NCBI GenBank assembly: GCA_025934395.1
Contig: JAICYC010000015.1
Span: forward strand, 1 to 52,902
Reading direction: 5' to 3'
Length of the DNA: 52,902 bases
Origin: Solirubrobacteraceae bacterium
GTDB taxonomy: Bacteria > Actinomycetota > Thermoleophilia > Solirubrobacterales > Solirubrobacteraceae
Below the pieces are notes generated by a model. That model ran no database searches and was not told the origin of the DNA. It saw only the letters and a program-made list of their open reading frames with translations. Below are positions 43,505-51,980 of this stretch, one piece after another (position 1 is the first letter of the stretch; every line of letters starts with the position of its first letter). A program made the translations under genes and the position numbers.

Positions 43505-44605
43505 CTGAAGCCGGTCCTGTTCGTGACCGGTCGGGTGCCCGCCTATCGCGTGGGCGCGTTCGCCGCCCTGCACGAGCGCGAGGGGATCGAGGTGGCCCTG
43601 TTCGGCGGGCGCTCGCTGCACGGCGGCGCACCCGCCCCGGGCGATCTCCCCTTCCCCTCCAGAGCGGTCTCGGCGCCGCGGATCGGCGCGCTCGCCGCCG
43701 GCGGCGCGCATCGCGCCGTGATCTGCTCGACGGGCGGGCGCGCAGCGCTTCCCGCGGCGTGGGCGGGCGCACGCGTCGGGCACCACCCGCTCGTGCTGTG
43801 GGCCTCGTTGTGGGCGCACCCCGCCAGCCCGGCGCACGCTCTGTCCTACCTCCCGCTTCGTCGCCTGTATCGCAGCGCGGACGCCGTGGTGACCTACGGC
43901 CCGCATGTGAGCGCATACGTGAGCGCGCGCGGGGCGCGGAACGTGCACGTCGCGCCGCAGTCCGTCGACGGAGGCTTCTGGGGCGCCGCCGAGGTGGGGC
44001 CACCCGGATCGCACGGATGGCCCGCCGACGCGCACGTGCGCGTCCTGTTCGCCGGGCGCGACGACCCCGCGAAGGGGCTGGACGTGCTGCTGGAGGCCTG
44101 GCGCAGCGCACCCGCCGGCGCGGCGCTCGTGCTCGCAACCGCTGCCCGCGAGCGGGGCGTCGCCGCCGCCCCCGGCGCCGCCGCGGCTCCCGTGTGGCTC
44201 GGCCCGCTCTCCCCGGCGCAGCTGCGCGAGGTGTACGGAGGATCCGACGTGCTCGTGGTCCCGTCGGTCGCCACCCGCACGTTCCGCGAGCCGTGGGGGC
44301 TCGTCGTCAACGAGGCGATGAGCCGCGGGCTCGCCGTGATCGCGAGCGAGGACGTCGGCGCCGCGGCGGGCGGGCTCGTGCGCAACGGCGAGACCGGCCT
44401 CGTGGTGCCCGCGGGAGATGCGGCCGCTCTGGCCGCCGCGATCGGCGCCCTGGCGGGCGATCGGGCGCTGCGGGAGCGCCTCGGCGAAGCGGGGCGCGCG
44501 GCGGTTGCCGCCTACACGCACGAGGCCTGGGCGCGGGGCTTCAGCGACGCGCTGTCAACCCTCGGCGTATCGGCCGCCCTGTCAAACCGTCGGCCTCGCC
44601 CGTGA
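43505..44605 (+). CDS. Glycosyltransferase family 4 with probable CTG start
   Basis: 366 residues if started at the CTG at 43505 (LKPVLFVTGRVPAYRVGAFA). This has GGGAGG (43491-43496) 8 bases upstream and supplies the full first beta-strand expected in GT-B enzymes. The only other start after the in-frame stop at 43454 is GTG at 43523, with no Shine-Dalgarno and a truncated beta1. Motifs: WASLWAHPASPAHALSYLPL, VVTYGPHVSAYVSARGARN, VLFAGRDDPAKGLDVLLEAW and E-x7-E in REPWGLVVNEAMSRGLAVIA. It lacks the classic IPNG, having APQSVDGGFW instead. Confidence 0.8.
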   Translation: MKPVLFVTGRVPAYRVGAFAALHEREGIEVALFGGRSLHGGAPAPGDLPFPSRAVSAPRIGALAAGGAHRAVICSTGGRAALPAAWAGARVGHHPLVLWASLWAHPASPAHALSYLPLRRLYRSADAVVTYGPHVSAYVSARGARNVHVAPQSVDGGFWGAAEVGPPGSHGWPADAHVRVLFAGRDDPAKGLDVLLEAWRSAPAGAALVLATAARERGVAAAPGAAAAPVWLGPLSPAQLREVYGGSDVLVVPSVATRTFREPWGLVVNEAMSRGLAVIASEDVGAAAGGLVRNGETGLVVPAGDAAALAAAIGALAGDRALRERLGEAGRAAVAAYTHEAWARGFSDALSTLGVSAALSNRRPRP

Positions 44606-44632
44606 GCGCTGGTAGCGTTTCCCAGCCAGCCG

Positions 44633-45160
44633 ATGAGCTCACGTCGTCCGCAGAGCATCGTCTCGCTGCTGGCCGCGCTCGTCGCCCTCGCGCTCCTCGG
44701 AGCGCCGGCGGCACGCGCGGACGTCGGCGAAACGATCATCGAACGTTGCACGCACGGAAAGTCGCTCGCGGGCTTCAGCCAGAGCGCGTATCGCAAGGCG
44801 CTCAAAGAGCTGACCGCGGACGCGGAAGAGTACAGCCCGTGCGGCCCGCTGATCCGTCAGGCGCAGCTCGCCGCGGCCTCCGGAGGCGGTGGCGCGAGCG
44901 GCGGCAGCGAAGGCGCCGCACCGCTGGTTGCGACGCCCGCCGAGCAGCGGTCGCTCGCCCACGCCGCCCAGACCGGCGCTGCGCCGGTGGCGCTCGGCGG
45001 CAAGGTGGTGCGGCCGGGCGTGGTGCACGCGAACGTCGCCTCCGCGTTCAGCTCGCTCCCGAGCTCGCTGCTGGCGACGCTCGCGCTGCTGCTCGTCTCG
45101 CTCGTCCTGTTCGGCGCGAACGCGGCTCGGCGCCGCATCCGTGGCAACCGCGCTGACTGA
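44633..45160 (+). CDS. Small secreted protein with C-terminal membrane anchor, unknown function
   Basis: 175 residues. Signal peptide VSLLAALVALALLGAPAARA, cleavage near ARA|DV. The mature N-part has two Cys ~45 apart (IIERCTHG and EYSPCGPL) around a helical segment AGFSQSAYRKALKELTADAE. Then a Gly/Ser/Ala-rich stretch, a C-terminal hydrophobic helix LPSSLLATLALLLVSLVLFG and a basic end (AARRRIRGNR). The architecture matches the protein at 18472-18996, and both adjoin an O-antigen-ligase/TPR gene. The downstream ligase start lies 20 bases inside this gene, so translation is coupled. I do not recognise the family. Confidence 0.72.
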   Translation: MSSRRPQSIVSLLAALVALALLGAPAARADVGETIIERCTHGKSLAGFSQSAYRKALKELTADAEEYSPCGPLIRQAQLAAASGGGGASGGSEGAAPLVATPAEQRSLAHAAQTGAAPVALGGKVVRPGVVHANVASAFSSLPSSLLATLALLLVSLVLFGANAARRRIRGNRAD

Positions 45161-47582
45161 GCGCCCGCGGCTCGCCGCGCCGGTGCGCACGCGCCGTCCC
45201 CGCCGCGCGTGGGAGGTCCTGGCGGCGCACCCGGACGCACTGACGACGCTGGCGGTCGCGGGGCTGCTCTGCTTCGCCACGTTCCATGCGAAGGGCGGTC
45301 TGAAGCTCGAATCGATGACGACCGTGGAGATCGTGCTGACGCTCGTCGCGGGCGCGATCGCGGCGGGCGCAGCGGTCGCATGGCGCGCCACGAGCCGCGT
45401 CCACGGGGTGTGGAGCGTCGGGCTGCTCGCCGCGCTCGCGGTGGTGACGGGGCTGTCGGTCGTGTGGTCGGTGGCCCCGGACGCGAGCTGGCAGGACGCG
45501 AGCCGCATGCTCGCCTACACGGCCTGCTTCGGAGCGGCGGTGACGCTCGCGCGGATCGCCCCCGGACGCTGGGCGGGCGTGCTCGGCGGGGTGACGCTCG
45601 CAGCGGTGGTGGTGTGCGCGTACGCGCTGCTGACGAAGGTGTTCCCGGGCTCGCTCGCCCCCTCGAACACATACGCGCGCCTGGAGGAACCGTTCGGGTA
45701 CTGGAACGCCGTCGGCCTGATGGCAGCGATGGGAGCTGTGGGGTGCATGTGGCTGGGCGCGCGGCGCACGGGCCACGCTCTGCTCTCCGCGCTCGCGTAT
45801 CCGGCGATGGGTCTGCTGCTGCTGGTGCTCGCGCTCGCCTACTCCCGCGGCGCGCTCGTGGCGCTCGTGCTCGCGGCGGCGCTGTGGCTGTGCGTCGTGC
45901 CGCTGCGCCTGCGCGGTGCGGCGGTGCTGATCGCGGGCGCGCTCGGCGCGGGCGCGATCGCCGCGTACGCGTTCTCCACCCACGCGCTCAGCGCGGAAGG
46001 GGTGGAGCTCGCCCAGCGCACGACGGCGGGCCACCGTCTCGGCGCGCTCGCCGCGGTGATGCTGGTGGTGCTCGCGATCGTGGGGGTCGCGATCGGCTTC
46101 CGCACCGCCGGGCACCCGCCCTCGCGCCTCGCGCGCAGGCGCGCCGGGGCGCTGCTGGTGGGGCTCCTGCTGGCAGGAGGGGTTGCGTTCGCCGGGGCGC
46201 TCGCGCACAGCCACCGGGGCCTCACGGGAAGCATCTCGCACGCGGTCAGCTCGCTCACCGACCCGAACGCGAAGACCCCTCCCAACACGCCGGGACGCCT
46301 CACCGCGGTGGCGAGCGTTCGCGCCCGCTACTGGAAGGAGGCGCTCGAAGTGTTCGACGCGCATCCCGTCACCGGCGCGGGGGCGATGGGCTACCAGACG
46401 GCGCGTCTGCGCTACCGCAAAGCGCCGCTCGTGGTCGCGCACGCGCACGGCTTCATCGTCCAGACGCTCGCGGATCTCGGGCTCGTGGGACTCGCGCTGG
46501 CGCTGGCCCTGCTCGCGTGCTGGGCAGCCGCAGCCGGGCGCGCCACCCACCCGTTCAACCGGTCGTGGACGTCGTGGCGAACGTGGCGGGAGCGCGAGAC
46601 GCGGCCCGGTTGGCGCGCGCTCGGCGCCGTGGCCTACTCGCCCGAGCGGGTGGCGCTGCTGACGATGCTGTGCATCGTGGCGTGCTTCGGTGCGCACTCG
46701 CTGATCGACTGGACGTGGTACGTCCCGGGCGTCGCGGTGCTCGCGCTGATCTGCGCCGGGTGGCTCGCCGGGCGCGGCCCGCTGCCAGGCTACCCGGGGG
46801 CGGGCGAGGCGGCTCCGCGCGCACGCCTGCTCGTGCCGCGCTCGATCGCCGAGATCGGCTACCCGCGACTGGGCCTCGCGGCAGTGGCGCTCGCGGCGGC
46901 GCTGCTCGCCGCCTGGTCGCAGTGGCAGCCGCAGCGCTCCGAAGACGCGCGCCAGCAGGCACTCGAACGCCTCGGGCACGACCGCAGCGGGGCGCTGGCG
47001 GCGGCGCGCGAGGCCGTCTCCCGCGATCCGCTCTCGCCGCTCGCCGCGATCACGCTCGCGGAAATCGAGCAGGCGACCGGCTTGCCGGCGCGCGCCCGCG
47101 CCGACCTGCAGAAGCTGGTGCGCGAACAGCCGTCGAACCCGCAGACGTGGCTGGCGCTCGGACGCTACGACCTCGCGCACGACCCGCGCATGGCGCTTGC
47201 TGCGATGAACGCCGCGATCTACCTGAACCCCGAGTCGATCGCGCCGGAACTGCTCTCGCCACAGCGCGCCGACCGCGAAGCGATCGAAATCTACAACGAG
47301 TACATCCAGGCGCTGCGCGCATCCCGCACGGTGAGCACCGCCCCCTCGACCGGCGGCACCGCGAGCACGGGGCCGGCGATCCCACGGGTGCGCGCGGTCC
47401 GACACGCCGGCCGGGCCCGAACGGCGCGTCCGCGTGCGTCCGGGAGCGCCACCTCGAGGAGACGGATCGCGATCCCGACGATCCCCCGCGGACGGGTGCC
47501 CGGCGCGCCTAGAAGCGCCCCCGCCGGGAGCTTGAAAGCAGGACAGATCGCCAAGGAAGCCTTCCAGCGCGCTTCACGCTGA
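45141..47582 (+). CDS. O-antigen ligase-like membrane protein with TPR region, copy 2
   Basis: 813 residues from the GTG at 45141, inside the end of the small secreted gene. About a dozen membrane helices. Ligase hallmarks: LEEPFGYWNAVGLMAAMGAV, LALAYSRGALVALVLAAAL (SRG), ARYWKEALEVFDAHPVTGAG and VVAHAHGFIVQTLADLGLVG with the conserved His, and FGAHSLIDWTWYVPG. TPR-like helices follow (~600-700: ALAAAREAVSRDPLSPLAAI, DLQKLVREQPSNPQTWLALG), then a ~85-residue basic, Thr/Ser/Pro-rich tail. Same design as the protein at 19163-21232 but ~120 residues longer, mainly in the tail. Its 3' end overlaps a convergent gene by 74 bases. Confidence 0.87.
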   Translation: MATALTERPRLAAPVRTRRPRRAWEVLAAHPDALTTLAVAGLLCFATFHAKGGLKLESMTTVEIVLTLVAGAIAAGAAVAWRATSRVHGVWSVGLLAALAVVTGLSVVWSVAPDASWQDASRMLAYTACFGAAVTLARIAPGRWAGVLGGVTLAAVVVCAYALLTKVFPGSLAPSNTYARLEEPFGYWNAVGLMAAMGAVGCMWLGARRTGHALLSALAYPAMGLLLLVLALAYSRGALVALVLAAALWLCVVPLRLRGAAVLIAGALGAGAIAAYAFSTHALSAEGVELAQRTTAGHRLGALAAVMLVVLAIVGVAIGFRTAGHPPSRLARRRAGALLVGLLLAGGVAFAGALAHSHRGLTGSISHAVSSLTDPNAKTPPNTPGRLTAVASVRARYWKEALEVFDAHPVTGAGAMGYQTARLRYRKAPLVVAHAHGFIVQTLADLGLVGLALALALLACWAAAAGRATHPFNRSWTSWRTWRERETRPGWRALGAVAYSPERVALLTMLCIVACFGAHSLIDWTWYVPGVAVLALICAGWLAGRGPLPGYPGAGEAAPRARLLVPRSIAEIGYPRLGLAAVALAAALLAAWSQWQPQRSEDARQQALERLGHDRSGALAAAREAVSRDPLSPLAAITLAEIEQATGLPARARADLQKLVREQPSNPQTWLALGRYDLAHDPRMALAAMNAAIYLNPESIAPELLSPQRADREAIEIYNEYIQALRASRTVSTAPSTGGTASTGPAIPRVRAVRHAGRARTARPRASGSATSRRRIAIPTIPRGRVPGAPRSAPAGSLKAGQIAKEAFQRASR

Positions 47583-48132
47583 TCGACTCGAACCCGAACT
47601 CGGCGAGCAGCGTGGCGAGGCCCTTGCGGGTGTAGAAGCGCAGGTGGTCTCCCAGCGGGTGCAGGTGGGCGTCGAACGCGCCCGGCCACAGCGCCAGCCA
47701 CAGGCGCACGAGGAGCCCGTGTGCGGGGGTGCTGAGCAGCAGCGCGCCGCCCGGGCGGAGCACCCTGCGCGCCTCCGAGAGCCACACGGCGGTGTCGGCG
47801 ACGTGCTCGATCACCTCCCCCGCCCACACGACGTCGAACGCGGCATCCGGGAGGTCCCACTCGCCTTCGGCGTCGATCACGCGCAGCTCGAGCTCCGGGT
47901 GCGCCTCGCGCGCACGGCGCAGCGCCTCCTCGGCGACGTCGACGGCGAGGACCTGCGCACCGGCGCGCACGAGCCGCGCGGCGAGCTCGCCCTCCCCGCA
48001 ACCCACGTCGAGCACTCGCTCCCCGCTGCGCACGGCGCCGAGCAGGAACCGCGCACGCAGCTCGAGAGCCGGTGGCTGCAGCCCGGGGGGCAGGGAGCGC
48101 CATAGATCTTCGTGGTAGAGACGGGTCGGCAC
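47509..48132 (-). CDS. Class I SAM-dependent methyltransferase
   Basis: 207 residues. RVLDVGCGEGELAARLVRAG (~39-58), VLAVDVAEEALRRA, LELRVIDAEGEWDLPDAAFD, VVWAGEVIEHVADTAVWLSE, RRVLRPGGALLLSTPAHGLL and FYTRKGLATLLAEFGF, the arrangement of Methyltransf_11/23 enzymes common in polysaccharide loci. The final 74 bases overlap, antisense, the end of the ligase/TPR gene. It is divergent from the next GT4 across 176 bases. Acceptor unknown. Confidence 0.84.
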   Translation of the reverse strand: MPTRLYHEDLWRSLPPGLQPPALELRARFLLGAVRSGERVLDVGCGEGELAARLVRAGAQVLAVDVAEEALRRAREAHPELELRVIDAEGEWDLPDAAFDVVWAGEVIEHVADTAVWLSEARRVLRPGGALLLSTPAHGLLVRLWLALWPGAFDAHLHPLGDHLRFYTRKGLATLLAEFGFESISVKRAGRLPWRSVLLSSSRRGRF

Positions 48133-48308
48133 GGGGCAAATATCGCAGCGAAATGCCGCAATGAGGGGTCTCGGAACCCACTGACGATGCAGAGAAGCTC
48201 CCAGACCTGTTCAAGCGCCCGCGCAGCGACTATGTTCGCGCTCGTGCTTCGGGAGGCCTACACGGGCGTGCGCGGAACCGCCTGCGAAGGCGCGCGCGGA
48301 ACGGCCGC

Positions 48309-49334
48309 GTGAGGGTCGCCTTCGATACCCGCCCCGTGTCGAACCCGCACGGGGTGGGGCGCTACTCCCGCTGCCTGCTCGCCTCCCTGCACGACACCGC
48401 GGGCGAGGGCGACGCGATCCTGGAGACGCATCGCCCCTCGTCGTTCGCGCGCTCGCGTGCGGCAGACGTCTTCCACTCGCCGTGGATGTCGGGCGCGATG
48501 CTGCACAGCCCGTGTCCGATGGTCGTCACGATCCACGGCCTCGCGGCGCTCAAGCGCGCGAGCGAGCACCTGCGCGGCGGTCTGCGACCGCGGCTGCGCC
48601 AGCTCGCCCTGCAGCGCGCGGCGGGGGTGATCGTGCCGACGAACGCGGTCGCGCAGGACGCCGTCGAGGAGCTCGGGATCGAGCGCGAGCGCATCACGGT
48701 GATCGCCGAGGCCGCAGACACGGCGATGTTCCCCCGCTCGGTGGCGGAGGTCGAAAACGCGCGCAGCCTGTTCGGCCTGCCGGAGGAGTACCTGGTGTGG
48801 GTGGGGGGCCTGCAGCACCCCGATCCGAGCAGGCACGTGGCGGAGCTCGCCTCCGCCGCGCGCGAGCTGCCGCTCGTGCTCGTGGGCTCCACCCGGCCGT
48901 GGGCGCACGAGCTGCCCAACGTGATCCTCACGGGGCGTGTCAGCGACGAGCACCTGGCGGCGATCTACTCGGGAGCGCACGCGCTGGTGCTGCCCTCGGA
49001 GGGCGAGGGCTTCGGACTCCCAGCGGTCGAGGCGCTCGCATGCGGCACTCCGGTCGCCGCGTTCGACTCGCCCGCCTTGCGCGAGGTGCTGCACGACCGC
49101 GCGATGCTGGTCGAGCCCGGTGACATGGGCGGCCTCTTCCAAGCAGCGCAGTCAGCGCAGCGGCCCGCGCCCGCGCCTCCCGCGTGGACCTGGGAAGACG
49201 CGGGGCGCGCGAGCTGGAAGGTGTACGAGCGCGCGCTCTCGGCGAGCCAGCCCGTGCACGCCTCGGTGCCCGCGAAACTGCGACGCCCCGGCGCGCGCCG
49301 CTCTGGGCGCGTCGAACGCCTCGAGCCTCAGTAG
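48309..49334 (+). CDS. Glycosyltransferase family 4
   Basis: 341 residues from the GTG at 48309. Short N-lobe typical of mannosyltransferase-like GT4 enzymes (MRVAFDTRPVSNPHGVGRYS, DVFHSPWMSG, VVTIHGLAALKR), IVPTNAVAQDAVEELGIERE, LVWVGGLQHPDPSRHVAELA and E-x7-E in SEGEGFGLPAVEALACGTPV. The stop overlaps the convergent sugar-1-phosphate transferase stop by 7 bases. The -10-like TATGTT lies ~75 bases upstream of the start. Confidence 0.87.
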   Translation: MRVAFDTRPVSNPHGVGRYSRCLLASLHDTAGEGDAILETHRPSSFARSRAADVFHSPWMSGAMLHSPCPMVVTIHGLAALKRASEHLRGGLRPRLRQLALQRAAGVIVPTNAVAQDAVEELGIERERITVIAEAADTAMFPRSVAEVENARSLFGLPEEYLVWVGGLQHPDPSRHVAELASAARELPLVLVGSTRPWAHELPNVILTGRVSDEHLAAIYSGAHALVLPSEGEGFGLPAVEALACGTPVAAFDSPALREVLHDRAMLVEPGDMGGLFQAAQSAQRPAPAPPAWTWEDAGRASWKVYERALSASQPVHASVPAKLRRPGARRSGRVERLEPQ

Positions 49335-50914
49335 GCGCCGCGGCGCATCAGCACCGCCGGCACCGTCTTCAGCAGGATCGTGAGGTCGAGCGCGAGCGAC
49401 CAACGCTCGAGGTAGAGGAAATCGAGATGGACGAGATCGTCGAAGTCGAGCTCCGAGCGGCCCGACACCTGCCACAGGCCCGTGATCCCGGGCAGTACGA
49501 GGTAGCGCTTGCGGTGCCAGTCATCGAGCATCGCGTAGTCGCGTTCGGGCAGCGGGCGCGGGCCGACGAGCGACATGTCGCCGCGCAGCACGTTGACCAG
49601 CTGGGGGAGCTCGTCGAGCGAGAAGCGGCGCAGGATCCGCCCCACGCGCGTCAGCCGCGGGTCGTGGCGGATCTTGAACAGGGCGCCGGAGGCCTCGTTG
49701 AGCTCTTCGAGGTCGGCCTGGCGCTCCTCGGCATCCGTGTGCATCGTGCGGAACTTCAGGCACGCGAACGGGCGCTGGCCGATCCCTCGGCGCATCGAGC
49801 GGAACACGATCGGCCCGCGCGAGGTGAGCCGCACTGCGAGCACGATCGTGAGCAGGATCGGGCTGAGCACGATCAGCAGCAGGCTCGCGCCGATGATGTC
49901 GAACGTGCGCTTCAGCGCGAAGTCGATGCCCTCGAACACGGGCGGCCTCAGCTCGAACAGCGGCACGGACTGGCCGGGAACGAACTCGGCGTGGTGGATC
50001 AGGATCTCCATCGTTGAGGGCGCCAGGCGGACGCCCACGCCACGGCGGTGGCAGCGGTCGACCAGGTCGACCGCGGCGTCCTGGGGGAAGTCCGGGTCGG
50101 CGATGATCACCTCGTCGACGCGCTCGCTGCCGAGCACCTCGTCGAGGTCCCCGAGCGCCCCGAGGCGCGCGAGCCCGTTGTCGGGGATCGCGGCGGGGGC
50201 GAGGAAGCCCACCAGCTCCACCGGCGAATGGGCCTCACCGGTCAGCGCCTGCCCGACGTCGCCGATGTGCTTCCCCCGTCCCACCAGCAGCGTCCGCCTC
50301 CGGTATCCCGCGGCGTGGAGCACGATCGCGGTGAAGCGGTCGTACAGCGCCCGCAGCGAGGAGACGTAGAAGATCGCGAACGCGAGCGAGCCGTAGAAGA
50401 GGTAGTAGCTGGAGAAGTGTTCGCCGTTGACCACCGCGAAGATCAACGCCACGAACGCCACCTGGAACAGCGAGCCGACGATCCGTGACAGGCCGGGCCT
50501 GACGCCCCGCTCCGCGTAGAGGCCGGAGCGTGCGAACAGCAGCGCGGTGAGCAGGTACGCGAACGGCAGGAACGATTCCGTGCTGTTCAGCGCGCGGTGT
50601 GCGAGCACCGGCCCGTTCACCGCTTCCTTCAGAACGAGCGCCGTGAAGATCCCGAGCGCCACCCCGGCGAAGTCGAGCGCGGGCAGCACGACGAGCCGCC
50701 CCACGCGGCGCAGCGTCGTGGCGCGCAGCAGGAACGACAGCATCGGCGGGCGCACGCGACGGATGTCGCGGTCGTGCTGCTCGGGCGCACGCGGCAGCGC
50801 GGCGGCCACGCGGCGGGGCTGCGTGATGCGCTGGCTCGGGGGACGCGGGGGCGGGACCCGGGTGGCCGAGGGCGAGGACGTTCCCGAGGCGCGCTCTCCC
50901 ATCTTGCTAGACAC
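49328..50914 (-). CDS. Polyprenyl-phosphate sugar-1-phosphate transferase, copy 2
   Basis: 528 residues. An N-terminal Arg/Pro-rich cytoplasmic stretch, four or five helices (LVVLPALDFAGVALGIFTAL, FLPFAYLLTALLFARSGLY, GSLFQVAFVALIFAVV, YGSLAFAIFYVSSLRALY), then a CoA-binding_3 domain (RRTLLVGRGKHIGDVGQAL). The catalytic domain has RTFDIIGASLLLIVLSPILL, RPFACLKFRTMHTDAEERQA, RFSLDELPQLVNVLRGDMSL, VGPRPLPERDY and GITGLWQVSGRSELDFDDLV. It differs clearly from copy 1 (16872-18404), so the locus can start at least two kinds of lipid-linked chain, or the copies use different UDP-sugars. Confidence 0.92.
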   Translation of the reverse strand: MSSKMGERASGTSSPSATRVPPPRPPSQRITQPRRVAAALPRAPEQHDRDIRRVRPPMLSFLLRATTLRRVGRLVVLPALDFAGVALGIFTALVLKEAVNGPVLAHRALNSTESFLPFAYLLTALLFARSGLYAERGVRPGLSRIVGSLFQVAFVALIFAVVNGEHFSSYYLFYGSLAFAIFYVSSLRALYDRFTAIVLHAAGYRRRTLLVGRGKHIGDVGQALTGEAHSPVELVGFLAPAAIPDNGLARLGALGDLDEVLGSERVDEVIIADPDFPQDAAVDLVDRCHRRGVGVRLAPSTMEILIHHAEFVPGQSVPLFELRPPVFEGIDFALKRTFDIIGASLLLIVLSPILLTIVLAVRLTSRGPIVFRSMRRGIGQRPFACLKFRTMHTDAEERQADLEELNEASGALFKIRHDPRLTRVGRILRRFSLDELPQLVNVLRGDMSLVGPRPLPERDYAMLDDWHRKRYLVLPGITGLWQVSGRSELDFDDLVHLDFLYLERWSLALDLTILLKTVPAVLMRRGAY

Positions 50915-50986
50915 AACACCTCACACTCGCACAAGGAGCGGTCCCGTCGACGGGCCTGCAAGCCCGCACCCGCAGGGCGGAAGCGA

Positions 50987-51946
50987 TCAGCTGCCCCCGC
51001 CGATCAGGATCTCGGCGCCGGAACCCTCGATCGTGCGCTGCAGGCCTTCGCGCAGCGACACCTCCGGCGCCCAGCCGAGCAGCTCGCGCGCGAGCGAGAT
51101 GTTGGGCTTGCGCTGCTTCGGGTCGTCCTCGGGCAGCGCCTCGTAGACGATCTCGGCGTCGGAGTCGGTGAGCTCTTTGACGATCTCCGCGAGTTCGAGC
51201 AGCGTGAACTCGTCCGGGTTCCCGATGTTCACCGGGTAGTGGTGGCCCGACTCGGCGAGCGCGATGATCCCGCGGATCAGGTCGCTGACGTAGCAGAAGG
51301 AGCGCGTCTGGCTGCCGTCGCCGAACACCGTGATCGGGCGGTTGGCGAGCGCCTGACGCAGGAACGTGGGGATCGCGCGGCCGTCGTGGGGGCGCATGCG
51401 GCTGCCGTAGGTGTTGAAGATCCGCACGATCGCCGTGTCGACGCCCTGCTGGCGGTGGTAGGCCATCGTGAGCGCCTCGGCGTAGCGCTTCGCCTCGTCG
51501 TAGACGCCGCGGGGCCCGACCGAGTTGACGTGCCCCCAGTAGCTCTCCGACTGAGGGTGCTCGAGCGGGTCGCCGTACACCTCGCTCGTCGAGGCGATCA
51601 GGAACCGTGCGCGCTTGGCCTTCGCGAGCCCGAGCGTGTGGTGGGTGCCGTAGGAGCCCACCTTCAGCGTGTGCAGCGGGAGGCGCAGGTAGTCGATCGG
51701 CGAGGCGGGCGAGGCGAGGTGGTAGACGAAGTCGATCGACTCGTCCACGAAGTACGGCTCGATGATGTCGATCCCGAGGAACTCGAAGCGGTCCGCGTCG
51801 CGGATGTGGGAGATGTTCGCGAGCGACCCCGTCTCGAGGTTGTCCACGCAGATCACGCGGTTGCCGCGGTCGAGCAGCTCGTCACAGAGGTGCGACCCGA
51901 GGAACCCCGCACCGCCGGTCACAAGGCAGGTGGCCATCACGCGCAA
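50987..51946 (-). CDS. UDP-glucuronate decarboxylase (UDP-xylose synthase family)
   Basis: 319 residues, extended SDR. Converts UDP-glucuronate to UDP-xylose. [20 protein letters not shown] (5-24), [38 protein letters not shown] (the UXS signature), [36 protein letters not shown], Tyr-x3-Lys in [15 protein letters not shown], and [20 protein letters not shown]. The start may be 51946 or the Met at 51937. A UDP-glucose dehydrogenase supplying UDP-glucuronate could be one of the two dehydrogenases here or elsewhere. It is the last polysaccharide gene before core metabolism. Confidence 0.93.
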   Translation of the reverse strand: MRVMATCLVTGGAGFLGSHLCDELLDRGNRVICVDNLETGSLANISHIRDADRFEFLGIDIIEPYFVDESIDFVYHLASPASPIDYLRLPLHTLKVGSYGTHHTLGLAKAKRARFLIASTSEVYGDPLEHPQSESYWGHVNSVGPRGVYDEAKRYAEALTMAYHRQQGVDTAIVRIFNTYGSRMRPHDGRAIPTFLRQALANRPITVFGDGSQTRSFCYVSDLIRGIIALAESGHHYPVNIGNPDEFTLLELAEIVKELTDSDAEIVYEALPEDDPKQRKPNISLARELLGWAPEVSLREGLQRTIEGSGAEILIGGGS

Positions 51947-51980
51947 GCTTAGTGATTCCCCGGACTATGCTTTCGAGAAG

